Below, piece by piece: positions 44,401-52,039 of a DNA stretch of 64,000 bases. The notes under the pieces were generated by a model, which was not told the DNA's origin, made no database searches, and saw only the letters and a program-made list of their open reading frames with translations. This DNA is from Novosphingobium fuchskuhlense. GTDB taxonomy: Bacteria; Pseudomonadota; Alphaproteobacteria; Sphingomonadales; Sphingomonadaceae. Numbering within the stretch: position 1 is the first letter of the stretch; each line of letters opens with the position of its first letter. Location of the stretch: NCBI RefSeq assembly GCF_001519075.1, contig NZ_KQ954244.1:1443934-1507933 (forward strand), in the 5' to 3' direction. A program made the position numbers and the translations under genes.

Positions 44401-44937
44401 CAGCTTGGCCTCGGCGTCCTTGCGCCGCACGTGGAGCCCGGCGATCCCGGCCGCTTCTTCCAGCATCGCGCGGCGCTCGGCGGGGCGCGCGGCGATCACG
44501 GCCGCAATCCGCCCCTGGCTGACGAGTGCGGGGCTGTGTGCGCCCGTCGCCGCATCGGCGAAGACCAGCGCTACGTCCTTGGCGCGCACGTCACGGCCAT
44601 TGACGCGGTAGGCACTGCCCGCGCCGCGCTCGATCCGGCGGACGACTTCCAGTTCGCCGCCGAATGGCCCGGAGGGGTCCGTCTCGGCCGAGAGCATCAC
44701 TTCGGCAAAGTCGCGCGCAGGGCGGCTGGCGGTGCCAGCGAAGATCACGTCTTCCATGCCGCCGCCGCGCAAGCTGCGCGCCGAGCCTTCGCCCATGACC
44801 CAGCGGATCGCTTCGAGAAGGTTCGATTTGCCGCAGCCGTTGGGGCCGACGACACCGGTCAGGCCGGGCTCGATTCGCAGTTCGGCGGGTTCGACAAAGC
44901 TCTTGAAGCCCGAGAGCTTCAGGCGCGTGAACTGCAT
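41455..44937 (-). CDS. smc: Chromosome segregation protein SMC
   Basis: A 1160-residue condensin ATPase with head domains at both ends and a very long Ala/Glu/Arg-rich coiled coil. Walker A is VGPNGCGKSN near the N-terminus (about 30), the signature LLSGGEQALTAVAL near the C-terminus, and Walker B PICVLDEVDAPLDDANI follows. A hinge lies mid-protein. I use the start MQFTRLKLSGFKSF (44937), the family-typical N-terminus; an ATG at 44973 adds 12 residues. It is downstream of two DsbA-like genes, dciA-type and mutY as in other sphingomonads. Confidence 0.96.
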   Translation of the reverse strand: MQFTRLKLSGFKSFVEPAELRIEPGLTGVVGPNGCGKSNLLEAIRWVMGEGSARSLRGGGMEDVIFAGTASRPARDFAEVMLSAETDPSGPFGGELEVVRRIERGAGSAYRVNGRDVRAKDVALVFADAATGAHSPALVSQGRIAAVIAARPAERRAMLEEAAGIAGLHVRRKDAEAKLRATETNLARLDDLIVTLEAQVGTLRRQARAAERYKQLSERIRVAEARLIFARWRDAAAAAEAARAAAARAEDAVAAAQTAARTAQETQHAATAAQSAARDALFDRRQDAAAQGQRIAALTAQAEAAAQRLADIDRQIHRIEAERGEADRLTRDAAEALTRLEADLAAAEAALAAQTAEGPVLKAAEAAAEQAARAAELALAAMVAEQAGVEAEWRVAEAALTAARHGLTRLDGEEARLAATRRALEAEPDPAAAMAAAEARRTDAAAALAEAGTARERLTATRDRLTAEREGLAAAREAASSDLAAARADLVGIERECSALARDKAAREAAAARTGKGPSALAATRAAPGYERALAAVLGRDAAAPLGAAPAGDGRFWTGSEAPAPRADALIHRVTQCPPELAARLALVRVADEDRGETLAPGEWLVTRDGHLRRWDGFVARGEGGAEAAILAAENRLAELEAALPERRAAVEAAEAASNTAQAELAGAQAELARIQTELGANERALAAAADAERSALRALDQAEAARARIAARREEIDRAAADLASQRSAAEADLADAEARRAALPDPAAGRTAVDAERQKNDRARTAYQSGMAAVAAHGQALAVGKERLGALRGDIRGWQARAGDAARRLAAMAAQAEDLAEERGVVAAKPPALARDLEEAEALRARYATALTEAETTLARTEAAARSADTALAAANETLASAREARAALGAKAENEDQRRQEMAGIAGERFQCPPPLLPERIGFPGSDVSAAPEESAAHDRLLAERERLGPVNLVAATELTEAEAQHTAVVTEQAELIEAVNRLRGSIGALNREGRERLRAAFEAVDAHFRRLFARLFGGGEAHLALVDSDDPLEAGLEIFAQPPGKRLQSLTLLSGGEQALTAVALIFALFLTNPAPICVLDEVDAPLDDANIERFCDLLDAMAAETTTRYLIVTHNAVTMSRMHRLFGVTMVERGVSRLVSVDLGGAESLLASGPV

Positions 44938-45017
44938 GGGAACGCGGCTCGCCGCGTTGCCACTCTCAGTCATGCGCTGCGCCCCCGCCCCGCATGGATG
45001 GGTTCAGCTCCTGCCGA

Positions 45018-45776
45018 TCAACGCGCGCCGGCCTGCTTCAGGATCGGCTCGAGCGCGTCCCAGGTGGCGACTTCGACATTCCGGCCATTGACGATGAACG
45101 TCGGCGTGCCGGTGACGTTATAAGTATCGCCAGCCTTCGAGGTGTCGGCCACCAGCTTGCTGGCAACTTCGGGCTTGGCCAGGCACTGTGCCGATTGATC
45201 CTTGGCGATGCCGCGCGCCGCGAAGAAATCGCTGAGCCCGCCGCGCTCCCCGATCACCGTGAACATCTGTGCGGGCGGTGTGCTGTTCGCCTGAATGAAT
45301 TCGCCGGCGGGCTTGAGCTGGTCGAAAAGCTGCTTCTGGTTGGCATAGACCTGCTCGGTCAGCGCGAAGAAGCTGTCCGGCGATCCGCAGCGGATGAGCA
45401 TGGCCATCGTTGTATCGTAGGGATCGCGAACGAAGTTGCGGAATTCGAGGCTGACCGTGCCTTTTGCGACATACTCGTCACGCAGATGCGGAAAGCCCTT
45501 TTCCTCGAACTCGGCACAGTGCGGGCAGGTCAGCGATGCAAACTCGATGATCTTGATCGGCGCGTTGGGATTGCCCATCACATAGCCGCCCTCCGCCGTC
45601 ACCGATACGACATCGGCCCAGGCCTTGCCTGCTGGCGGCGGCACGGCGTTGAGCGGCGCACCGACGGGGGCGGCCCCTGCCTCGTCCTTCTTGCCGCAGG
45701 CGGCAAGGCCGAGCGCCAGAGGCAGCGCGATCAGGGCAAGAAGAAGATGGCCGGGCGAGAAGAGCTTGGTCTGCAT
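45018..45776 (-). CDS. DsbA-like thioredoxin-fold lipoprotein
   Basis: A 252-residue periplasmic oxidoreductase. A lipoprotein signal (LALGLAAC, Cys27) is followed by a thioredoxin-fold domain with CPHC (Cys84, Cys87) and the cis-proline near VTGTPTFIVNG. It is a DsbA/DsbG-type disulfide oxidoreductase anchored in a membrane. It lies 80 nt upstream of smc and just downstream of a 19-bp tandem repeat. Confidence 0.85.
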   Translation of the reverse strand: MQTKLFSPGHLLLALIALPLALGLAACGKKDEAGAAPVGAPLNAVPPPAGKAWADVVSVTAEGGYVMGNPNAPIKIIEFASLTCPHCAEFEEKGFPHLRDEYVAKGTVSLEFRNFVRDPYDTTMAMLIRCGSPDSFFALTEQVYANQKQLFDQLKPAGEFIQANSTPPAQMFTVIGERGGLSDFFAARGIAKDQSAQCLAKPEVASKLVADTSKAGDTYNVTGTPTFIVNGRNVEVATWDALEPILKQAGAR

Positions 45777-45804
45777 AAGGTCGGGTTTCGCTTCGCTGAT
45801 AGGG

Positions 45805-45850
45805 ACAACAGACGTTGGCAGGTACAACAGGCGTTGGCAGGTACAACAGA
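45805..45850. repeat. 19-bp direct repeat upstream of dsbA-like gene
   Basis: Unit ACAACAGRCGTTGGCAGGT at 45805-45823 and 45824-45842 (one base differs), with a partial third copy ACAACAGA at 45843-45850. It starts 28 nt upstream of the ATG of the lipoprotein oxidoreductase, so it may lie in its promoter or leader. Confidence 0.75.
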
Positions 45851-45954
45851 CTGGGCTGTGCTAGCGGATTGGATGGCGGGTTAGAAGAGCGCGTTGCAGC
45901 GTTTGGGGGATTACCCGCCCGCGCGGCGGGGCCCGAAGCGCCTGAAACGCTCGC

Positions 45955-46668
45955 TCAGCGCAGCCGTGCCTCGAGCTGGGGCTTGAGAGTCGCCCACGAA
46001 TAGGTCCCGCTCAGCGGCACGCCGTTGAGCAGGAAACTCGGCGTGCCGTTGACGAAATCCTTCTGGCCGGCTTCCTTGGTGTTCTTGGCGAGGCGATCGG
46101 CGAGCCCCTTGTCGGCAAGGCAGCGGTCCAGCTCGACGCGGCCGTAGCCGCGCGCTTCCATCAGCGAATAGAGCCCGAGATCGCTGGCGATGGCGCGGGT
46201 CCGCGCGCCGAAATCGGTGTTCGACCAGCGGGCCTTCTGCGCTTCGGTCAGGCTGGCCAGCGGGGCCATCCACGTCGTCTGGTGGCGCAGGAACGCGCTG
46301 TGATTGCCGAAGAACTTCGAGGCCGGGCCGCAATGCGTGAGCAGCGCGACAGTGAGGTCGATCGGATCGCGCAGGAAGCTCCTCACCTCGATCGAGCCCT
46401 TGCCCGTGGCAATGAAGCCGATGCGCAGCTGGGCATCGGATTCTTCTTCGAAATGCGCGCAGTGCGGGCACGTGTAGCTGATGTACTCGACCAGCTTGAC
46501 CGGCGCATCGGGATTGCCGAGCAAGTGGCTGTCGAGCGGTGTGCGGACAACGACGTTGTTCCAGTTGACCTTTGGCGCGGGGGCTGCCGGCTTGGTCGCG
46601 GCCGTAAGCAGCGCAACGCCCAGCAGCGCGGCGAGGAATAGGCCCATCGTCTTCAACAGTGTGCGCAT
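45955..46668 (-). CDS. DsbA-like thioredoxin-fold protein (paralogue)
   Basis: A 237-residue exported DsbA-like protein: signal peptide/anchor near 5-25 and CPHC at Cys67-Cys70 (YISYTCPHCAHFEEE), with the cis-Pro in VNGTPSFLLNG. It shares the whole domain layout with the adjacent lipoprotein copy but lacks a lipobox. Together they look like a specialised disulfide pair, perhaps acting on cytochromes or cell-envelope proteins. Start at the ATG 46668. Confidence 0.83.
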   Translation of the reverse strand: MRTLLKTMGLFLAALLGVALLTAATKPAAPAPKVNWNNVVVRTPLDSHLLGNPDAPVKLVEYISYTCPHCAHFEEESDAQLRIGFIATGKGSIEVRSFLRDPIDLTVALLTHCGPASKFFGNHSAFLRHQTTWMAPLASLTEAQKARWSNTDFGARTRAIASDLGLYSLMEARGYGRVELDRCLADKGLADRLAKNTKEAGQKDFVNGTPSFLLNGVPLSGTYSWATLKPQLEARLR

Positions 46669-46687
46669 TGTCAGTCCTGCTTTCCGC

Positions 46688-47272
46688 CTAATCCGTCCCG
46701 TTTGCCTCGCCGAGGCTGCGCGCCAGTGACTCCAGCACCGTGCGCAGCTCCGGATCGCCGATATCGCGCAGGCTGTCGCCAAGTTCCATAGGAATCGGCT
46801 TGAGCGAGGGCGGCGCGGCGCGCAGCGGGCGTTGCGTGTCGGTAGCGGCGGGCGGCTGAACCTCGCCTTGCCGGAGCTTGACCCGCGCGACAGCGCGATA
46901 GCCGAAGAAGCGGTTCACGCGCTCGATGATGTCCGGGATCACGTGCTGGATCAGCGGAGCGTGGGCGGGTGTCACCACCAGCTGGAGAATGCCTTCCGAT
47001 TTCTCTCCGGGGGGAAAGCGGATCGATTCGGGTGCGCAGTGGCGGGCATGTGCAGGCCCCACGATCTCGCCCCAGCGTGAGACGACCGAGCTCTGCACAA
47101 AACCGAAGCGGCGAAAGGCGGTACGCCCGATCGCGGGCATGAGATCGGCGATGGCGCGCGCCTCACCGCCGCGCGGGCGCTCGTAGGTGCGGGCACCGGC
47201 GGGCTTCCTTGCGCTTTTGGGAGGGGCCCCCTTCGGAGATGCTGGATCGCGTTCCATATCGCGAGCCGCCAT
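46688..47272 (-). CDS. DUF721 (DciA-like) protein
   Basis: A 194-residue protein with the DUF721 domain (RTAFRRFGFVQSSVVSRWGEIVGPAHARHC and the ILQLVVTPAHAPLIQHV region), the family of DciA, the replicative helicase loader in bacteria lacking DnaC. The N-terminus is basic and disordered, the C-terminus helical. It starts 14 nt from the divergent mutY. ATG at 47272 or at 47257. Confidence 0.75.
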   Translation of the reverse strand: MAARDMERDPASPKGAPPKSARKPAGARTYERPRGGEARAIADLMPAIGRTAFRRFGFVQSSVVSRWGEIVGPAHARHCAPESIRFPPGEKSEGILQLVVTPAHAPLIQHVIPDIIERVNRFFGYRAVARVKLRQGEVQPPAATDTQRPLRAAPPSLKPIPMELGDSLRDIGDPELRTVLESLARSLGEANGTD

Positions 47273-47286
47273 GCCATAGCCGCGTC

Positions 47287-48357
47287 ATGCAGACCAGTGG
47301 CGAGACGGTTCGGATCGGGGATGGCGGGGATCGCGGCGCCGTCGCAGCGGCTCTGCTCGCCTGGTACGATGTCAACGCGCGCCGCCTGCCGTGGCGGGCG
47401 CTTCCGGGCGAGTCTGCGCCCGATCCCTATCGCGTCTGGCTTTCCGAAGTCATGCTCCAGCAGACCACCGTGGCGGCGGTCCGGGCCTACTATGCCAAGT
47501 TCCTCGCGCTCTGGCCCACGGTCGAGGCCCTGGCCGCCGCCGATGACGCCGATGTGATGGCTGCGTGGGCGGGCCTCGGATACTATGCCCGCGCGCGCAA
47601 TCTCCTCGCCTGCGCGCGTGAGGTGGCCCGGCTGGGCGGCTTTCCGCCGACGGAGGAGGGGCTCCGGGCGCTGCCGGGGCTCGGGGCCTATACCGCTGCC
47701 GCCGTTGCCGCGATTGCCTTCGGGCAGCGTGCCGTGGTGGTCGATGCCAATGTCGAGCGCGTGGTCTCGCGCCTCTTCGCGATTGCCGAGCCGCTGCCGG
47801 GCGGGCGGACGGCGATCCGCGCCGCCACCGATCGCATCACGCCGGACGGGCGCGCGGGCGATTTCGCGCAAGGCCTGATGGACCTGGGCTCCTCGATCTG
47901 CACGGTGCGCAGCCCCCGCTGCCTGCTTTGCCCGCTGGCCGATGCCTGCGCAGCGCGGGCTGCGGGGACCGCCGAAGCCTATCCGGTCAAGGCGGCGAAG
48001 AAGGCCAAGCCCACCCGCACCGGCACGGCGTTCTGGATCGAACAGGACGGGGCCGTGCTGCTCGTCCGGCGCGAAGGCAAGGGCATGCTCGGCGGCATGC
48101 GCGCGCTGCCCGATGATGGCTGGTCGGCCAGGGGGGATGGCCATGCCGTGCCGCCCGTCGCCGGGGATTGGCACAAGGCCGGGGTTGTCCGCCACGGTTT
48201 CACGCATTTCGATCTCGAACTGCAATTGATGCTTTGCGCGCGCGCCGATTGCGCTAGTCTGCCGGCGGGGGAGTTCTGGCCGGTCGAGGGGATCGAGGCT
48301 GCTGGGCTGCCCACGGTGTTTGCCAAGGCCGCACGCCTGGCGCTTGCTCACAGGTAG
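47287..48357 (+). CDS. mutY: A/G-specific adenine glycosylase
   Basis: Removes adenine opposite 8-oxoguanine. The 356-residue protein has the helix-hairpin-helix LPGLGAYTAAAVAA, the catalytic Asp in VVVDANVERV, and the 4Fe-4S loop C-x6-C-x2-C-x5-C (CTVRSPRCLLCPLADAC). The C-terminal NUDIX-like domain reads out 8-oxoG. The start ATG 47287 is preferred to a longer frame that overlaps dciA. Confidence 0.95.
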   Translation: MQTSGETVRIGDGGDRGAVAAALLAWYDVNARRLPWRALPGESAPDPYRVWLSEVMLQQTTVAAVRAYYAKFLALWPTVEALAAADDADVMAAWAGLGYYARARNLLACAREVARLGGFPPTEEGLRALPGLGAYTAAAVAAIAFGQRAVVVDANVERVVSRLFAIAEPLPGGRTAIRAATDRITPDGRAGDFAQGLMDLGSSICTVRSPRCLLCPLADACAARAAGTAEAYPVKAAKKAKPTRTGTAFWIEQDGAVLLVRREGKGMLGGMRALPDDGWSARGDGHAVPPVAGDWHKAGVVRHGFTHFDLELQLMLCARADCASLPAGEFWPVEGIEAAGLPTVFAKAARLALAHR

Positions 48358-48360
48358 TCC

Positions 48361-49671
48361 ATGGAAGATCGATCGTTTCTGCTGTCCCGGCGCTCCCTGC
48401 TGCGGTCTGCGGGTTGGTTCGGAGCGGGCCTTGCCGGCTCGGCTTTCCTGCCCTCGCGTCTCCTCGCCGATCCTGCCGTCGAGGCAGTGTACCCGACGGT
48501 CACCAACCTCGTGTACGACTATGTCGCCTCGGGCCGGCTGCCCGGCGCAGTCGTCGCGCTGGGCTGGGGCAGCGGTGCGCCGATGCAGATCGCGCGCGGC
48601 ACGATGGCCTTCGACTCCCTCGTCCCTGTCGATCTCGACAGCCTCTACCGCATCTATTCGATGACCAAGCCGATCACCGGCATGGCGGCCATGCTGCTGG
48701 TGGACGAGGGCAAGATCGGGCTCGATCAGCCGATCAGCGATTTCCTGCCCAGGTTCGCGAAGATGCAGGTGCAGATGACGCCGGACGGTTCGATCACCAG
48801 TCTCAAGCCCGCGCAGTCCGCCATCACCCTGCGCCACCTCCTCACCCACACCGCCGGCCTTGGTTATTCGATCATCCAGAAGGGGCCGCTCAAGCAGGCT
48901 TACGAGGCGGCCGGACTGGTGCCGGGGCAGGCCTCCCGCCTCTCTATTCCCCCGTTCAGCGGGGTGAAGACGGTGCCCAGCCTCGCCGAGTTCGCCGACA
49001 AGCTCGCCGATATGCCGCTGGTCTACGAGCCGGGGACGCGGTGGAGCTATTCGGTCGGGCTCGATCTGGTCGGGCGGATCATCGAGGTGGTCTCGGGGCA
49101 GAGCTTCGATGCCTTCCTCGCCGCGAGGATCTTCGGGCCTTGCGGCATGGCGAGCACCGGCTTCCAGGTCGCCGCCGCGCAGGCCCCGCGCCTCACTACC
49201 AACTACGTGATCCACGACGGCAAGACCGATCCGATCGATCCGGGGGCCAGCTCGGTCTATCTCGATCCGCCCGCGTTCCCCTTCGGCGGTGCCGGCCTTG
49301 TCAGCAGCCCGCGTGATTACGACCGCTTCCTGATGATGCTCGCGGGCGGGGGCAGCATCGGCGGCACCCGGGTGATGAGCGAGGCGGCCGTGCGCCTCGG
49401 CACGAGCAACCTCCTGCCTGCCAGCGCCGATCTTGCGGGGACCTGGGTCGCGGGCGCCGGTTTCGGCGCGGGCGGACGGGTCGGCCTCGGCGCGGATGCC
49501 GGCACGTTCGGCTGGTCGGGCGCTGCGGGCACGGTCGGCTTCGTCAACACGCGGGTCGGTCTGCGGGCGGGCCTCTTCGTGCAGTTCATGCCCTCGTCCG
49601 CGCTGCCGTTTCCCGAAGAATTCCCCAAGTCCGTGCTCACCGACATTTCGGCCATGAAGAAGGCGGCCTGA
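48361..49671 (+). CDS. Tat-exported serine hydrolase, beta-lactamase/EstB family
   Basis: A 436-residue enzyme. The N-terminal SRRSLLRSAGWFGAG twin-arginine signal (about 9-27) sends it through Tat. The SxxK motif is SMTK (in RIYSMTKPI), the second motif is Y-S-V, and the third, normally KTG or HxG, appears as GWSGAAGT. Usually such proteins are esterases or peptidases. It begins 3 nt after mutY. Confidence 0.85.
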   Translation: MEDRSFLLSRRSLLRSAGWFGAGLAGSAFLPSRLLADPAVEAVYPTVTNLVYDYVASGRLPGAVVALGWGSGAPMQIARGTMAFDSLVPVDLDSLYRIYSMTKPITGMAAMLLVDEGKIGLDQPISDFLPRFAKMQVQMTPDGSITSLKPAQSAITLRHLLTHTAGLGYSIIQKGPLKQAYEAAGLVPGQASRLSIPPFSGVKTVPSLAEFADKLADMPLVYEPGTRWSYSVGLDLVGRIIEVVSGQSFDAFLAARIFGPCGMASTGFQVAAAQAPRLTTNYVIHDGKTDPIDPGASSVYLDPPAFPFGGAGLVSSPRDYDRFLMMLAGGGSIGGTRVMSEAAVRLGTSNLLPASADLAGTWVAGAGFGAGGRVGLGADAGTFGWSGAAGTVGFVNTRVGLRAGLFVQFMPSSALPFPEEFPKSVLTDISAMKKAA

Positions 49672-49676
49672 ACCCC

Positions 49677-50582
49677 ATGCTCTATCGTCCCAATCCTCCG
49701 ATCTCCTTCACCGGTGCCGTGCTCGACCGCGCCGATCATATCCGCGCCGATGCAGACAAGCTGGCTGACCTCATGAACTGGCGCGCCCGGCTGCTGCGCC
49801 TCGACGGGCTCGATCCGGTGATCGGCGATGATGGAACGCTCGTCTGGGGCACGCTGGCCGATGCCGGGGAGCATGACGAACTGGTCTTCCTCGGCCTCGA
49901 CGAATCCGGACGCGCCTGCTTCGCCCCCGTCTCCCCCGCCAACAAGGGCAATCCCGGCCCCGCCAACCCGCGCCTGTGGGGCGCGATGGCCTCGCTTCCC
50001 GCCGGCGATCTCGCAACCTACGGCGGCGCCCGCGCGCTCGTCGATTGGCACGCCCGCCACCGTTTCTGCGCCCGCTGCGGCTATGCCACCAAGCTCGGCA
50101 AGGGCGGCTGGCAGCGCAAGTGCGTCAACATGGATTGCAAGGCGGAGCATTTCCCCCGCGTCGATCCCGTCACGATCATGTCGGTGGAATGGGAGGGCCA
50201 GCTCCTCCTCGGCCGCCAGCCGCGCTTCCCGCCCCGCCGCTATTCCGCGCTCGCAGGCTTCGTCGAGCCCGGCGAATCGATCGAGGAAGCCGTCGCCCGC
50301 GAAGTCTACGAGGAAGCCGGCGTGCGCGTGCGCGATGTGCAGTATGTCGCCTGCCAGCCCTGGCCGTTCCCCTCCTCGCTGATGATCGGCTGCCACGCCC
50401 ATGCCGATGATCCCGCCATCACCATCGATGCCACCGAGCTCGACGACGCGCGCTGGTTCACGCGCGACGAGGTGGTCTACGCGATGGAAGCCCTCAAGAC
50501 CGGCGCCGAAGACGGCGCCTTCATCGCCCCGCCGCCTTTCGCGGTGGCCCATCACCTCCTCAAATGGTGGATCGAGCAATGA
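49677..50582 (+). CDS. nudC: NAD+ diphosphatase NudC
   Basis: Hydrolyses NADH to NMNH and removes NAD caps from RNA. The 301-residue protein has the zinc ribbon CARCGY...CVNMDCK, the Nudix box GFVEPGESIEEAVAREVYEE, and the SQPWPFPxS-type motif as CQPWPFPSS downstream. Codon usage here shifts toward GCC/CCC/CTC endings compared with its upstream neighbours. It overlaps frnE by ATGA. Confidence 0.94.
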   Translation: MLYRPNPPISFTGAVLDRADHIRADADKLADLMNWRARLLRLDGLDPVIGDDGTLVWGTLADAGEHDELVFLGLDESGRACFAPVSPANKGNPGPANPRLWGAMASLPAGDLATYGGARALVDWHARHRFCARCGYATKLGKGGWQRKCVNMDCKAEHFPRVDPVTIMSVEWEGQLLLGRQPRFPPRRYSALAGFVEPGESIEEAVAREVYEEAGVRVRDVQYVACQPWPFPSSLMIGCHAHADDPAITIDATELDDARWFTRDEVVYAMEALKTGAEDGAFIAPPPFAVAHHLLKWWIEQ

Positions 50583-51286
50583 GCGAAGCAGCATCCCGGC
50601 CAGTCCCCGTCACCGTCGATATCTGGTCCGATGTCATGTGCCCGTGGTGCGTGATCGGCCATAACCAGCTCGAAACCGCGCTGAAGGGCATGGAAGGCGA
50701 AGTCAGCGCCACCATCCGCTTCCACCCCTTCGAACTGAACCCTGACATGCCCGAACAGGGCGAGGAAAGCGCCGCCCACATCCAGCGCAAATACGGCCGC
50801 ACCCCCGATCAGGCCGCCGAAGCACGCGGCCGCATGGCGCAGGCCGCCGAAGCAGCCGGGTACTCCTTCCACTACACCGGAGAAGGCGATCCGCCCCCCG
50901 CGATGATGTGGAACACCCGCCTCGCGCACCGCCTCCTCGTCCACACCCTGCGCGAACATGGCGCGGATATGCAGGTGCGGCTCAAGCGCGCCCTGTTCGA
51001 CGCCCACTTCCAGCAGCGCCGCCGTATGAACGACCCCGCCGTCCTGACCGATATCGCCGCCTCCATTGGCCTCGACCGCGCCGAAGCCGCCGCTGCCCTG
51101 AACGATCCCGAAATCGACGCCATCGTCGAAGCCGGCGAACAGCAGGCGTGGGACTGGAACGTAAGCGGCGTGCCTGCGATGGTGATCAACGGCAAATACA
51201 TGGTCCCCAGCGCGCAGGACCCGGCGACCTATGCGAACATGCTGCGACGGGTGATCGCCCGCGAAGCGCAATTGGCGGCAGGGTAA
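50579..51286 (+). CDS. frnE: FrnE-type DsbA family oxidoreductase
   Basis: A 235-residue cytosolic DsbA-superfamily protein (no signal peptide). The redox motif is CPWC at Cys21-Cys24 (SDVMCPWC), followed by the helical FrnE insertion and the VSGVPAMVINGKYMVP C-terminal segment. FrnE relatives isomerise disulfides or polyketide intermediates; here role is unknown. Coupled to nudC by an ATGA. Confidence 0.85.
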   Translation: MSEAASRPVPVTVDIWSDVMCPWCVIGHNQLETALKGMEGEVSATIRFHPFELNPDMPEQGEESAAHIQRKYGRTPDQAAEARGRMAQAAEAAGYSFHYTGEGDPPPAMMWNTRLAHRLLVHTLREHGADMQVRLKRALFDAHFQQRRRMNDPAVLTDIAASIGLDRAEAAAALNDPEIDAIVEAGEQQAWDWNVSGVPAMVINGKYMVPSAQDPATYANMLRRVIAREAQLAAG

Positions 51287-51313
51287 CCGTTACAGGTCCA
51301 TCGCTCAAACCCC

Positions 51314-51394
51314 CGTCGGCCCGTGCTTGACACGGGCCTTCGCTTTCTTTGGCGGCACAGGCTAGCCAAGCCCCGTGTCAAGCACGGGCCGACG
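51314..51394. repeat. Perfect 23-bp inverted repeat (REP-like)
   Basis: Arms 51314-51336 and 51372-51394 are exact reverse complements, with 35 bp between. Each arm also contains its own palindrome, CCCGTG-CTTGA-CACGGG. Such structures are typical of dispersed REP-type elements; it may also help terminate frnE transcription. Confidence 0.82.
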
Positions 51395-51454
51395 AGGCAA
51401 TGCGGGGAAGGCGCTCCAGAGACACTCCCGGCAATCCCCCATCCCGAATAAATA

Positions 51455-51468
51455 ACAGACGCGTCTGT
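51455..51468. promoter_or_regulatory. 14-bp perfect palindrome ACAGACGCGTCTGT near a TATAAT
   Basis: A perfect 14-bp palindrome followed 4 nt later by TATAAT (51473-51478). The size and symmetry suit a TetR- or GntR-type repressor site. No regulator or plus-strand gene is adjacent, so its target is unknown. Confidence 0.5.
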
Positions 51469-51639
51469 CATATATAATCTGCTGTCCTACAGCCGCTGCC
51501 TTTCGGCATAAGCTGCGAATGGCATTCGCAACCCTGCAAATCCACCATTTCCGGCCCTCGCCGGGTGCCTCGCAAGGGGGCAGTCCGGGCCTTGGAGTTT
51601 TCACTCAGGACTGTGTCAACCGTGTCAACTTGGGGCCCG

Positions 51640-52032
51640 TCAGGCCAGCCCCAGCTTCGCCAGTTCGCCCGCAAGGCTGGGCGGCAGCATGTCGGCGCTT
51701 TCGCCGTCCGCCAGATCGGCGGGGGCGTCGGCTGCTTCCAGATAGCGCCAGCCCTGGTGGGCCCGCTTGGGCTTGGGATGAACGTCGATCAGCTTCGTCG
51801 AGATCACGATGTTCGTCCGCCCGCCTTCGGCTTCCTCGAAGCCGAGGATCTCGCTGCGGGCGACGAGCTGGTGCTTGAGGATCCAGTAGAGCGAGCCGCC
51901 GATCATTTCCTCGTGGCGCTTGGGCAGGTAGCGCGTGGTCAGCCGCGCGGTCTCGCCCCGGGTCCTGAACCAGCTGTGGAGGTCTTCGAACGATGTCGCC
52001 CCGTAGGCGACCTTGGTCATGTGGAGCGGCAT
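51640..52032 (-). CDS. DUF1489 family protein
   Basis: A 130-residue protein with the DUF1489 pattern HMTKVAYGATSFEDL and TTRYLPKRHEEMIGGSLYWILKH, found mainly in alphaproteobacteria. Function unknown. It is 7 nt downstream of mgtE, in the same transcript. The ATG at 52032 is the chosen start. Confidence 0.82.
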   Translation of the reverse strand: MPLHMTKVAYGATSFEDLHSWFRTRGETARLTTRYLPKRHEEMIGGSLYWILKHQLVARSEILGFEEAEGGRTNIVISTKLIDVHPKPKRAHQGWRYLEAADAPADLADGESADMLPPSLAGELAKLGLA

Positions 52033-52039
52033 CGGTTTG

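Larger units (their letters stand above)
51287..51639. other. Gene-free stretch with inverted repeats and a palindrome
   Basis: No gene recognised. It contains a 23-bp perfect inverted repeat (51314-51394), a 14-bp palindrome (51455-51468) next to TATAAT, and about 160 bp of unassigned sequence up to the convergent DUF1489 stop. Confidence 0.5.

Noticed and set aside
45805..45850. Possible CRISPR-like array
   Set aside because: The 19-bp units are direct tandem copies without spacers and only about 2.4 copies occur.
51287..51640. Possible tRNA or small RNA gene
   Set aside because: No cloverleaf can be drawn; the strong structures are REP-like inverted repeats.
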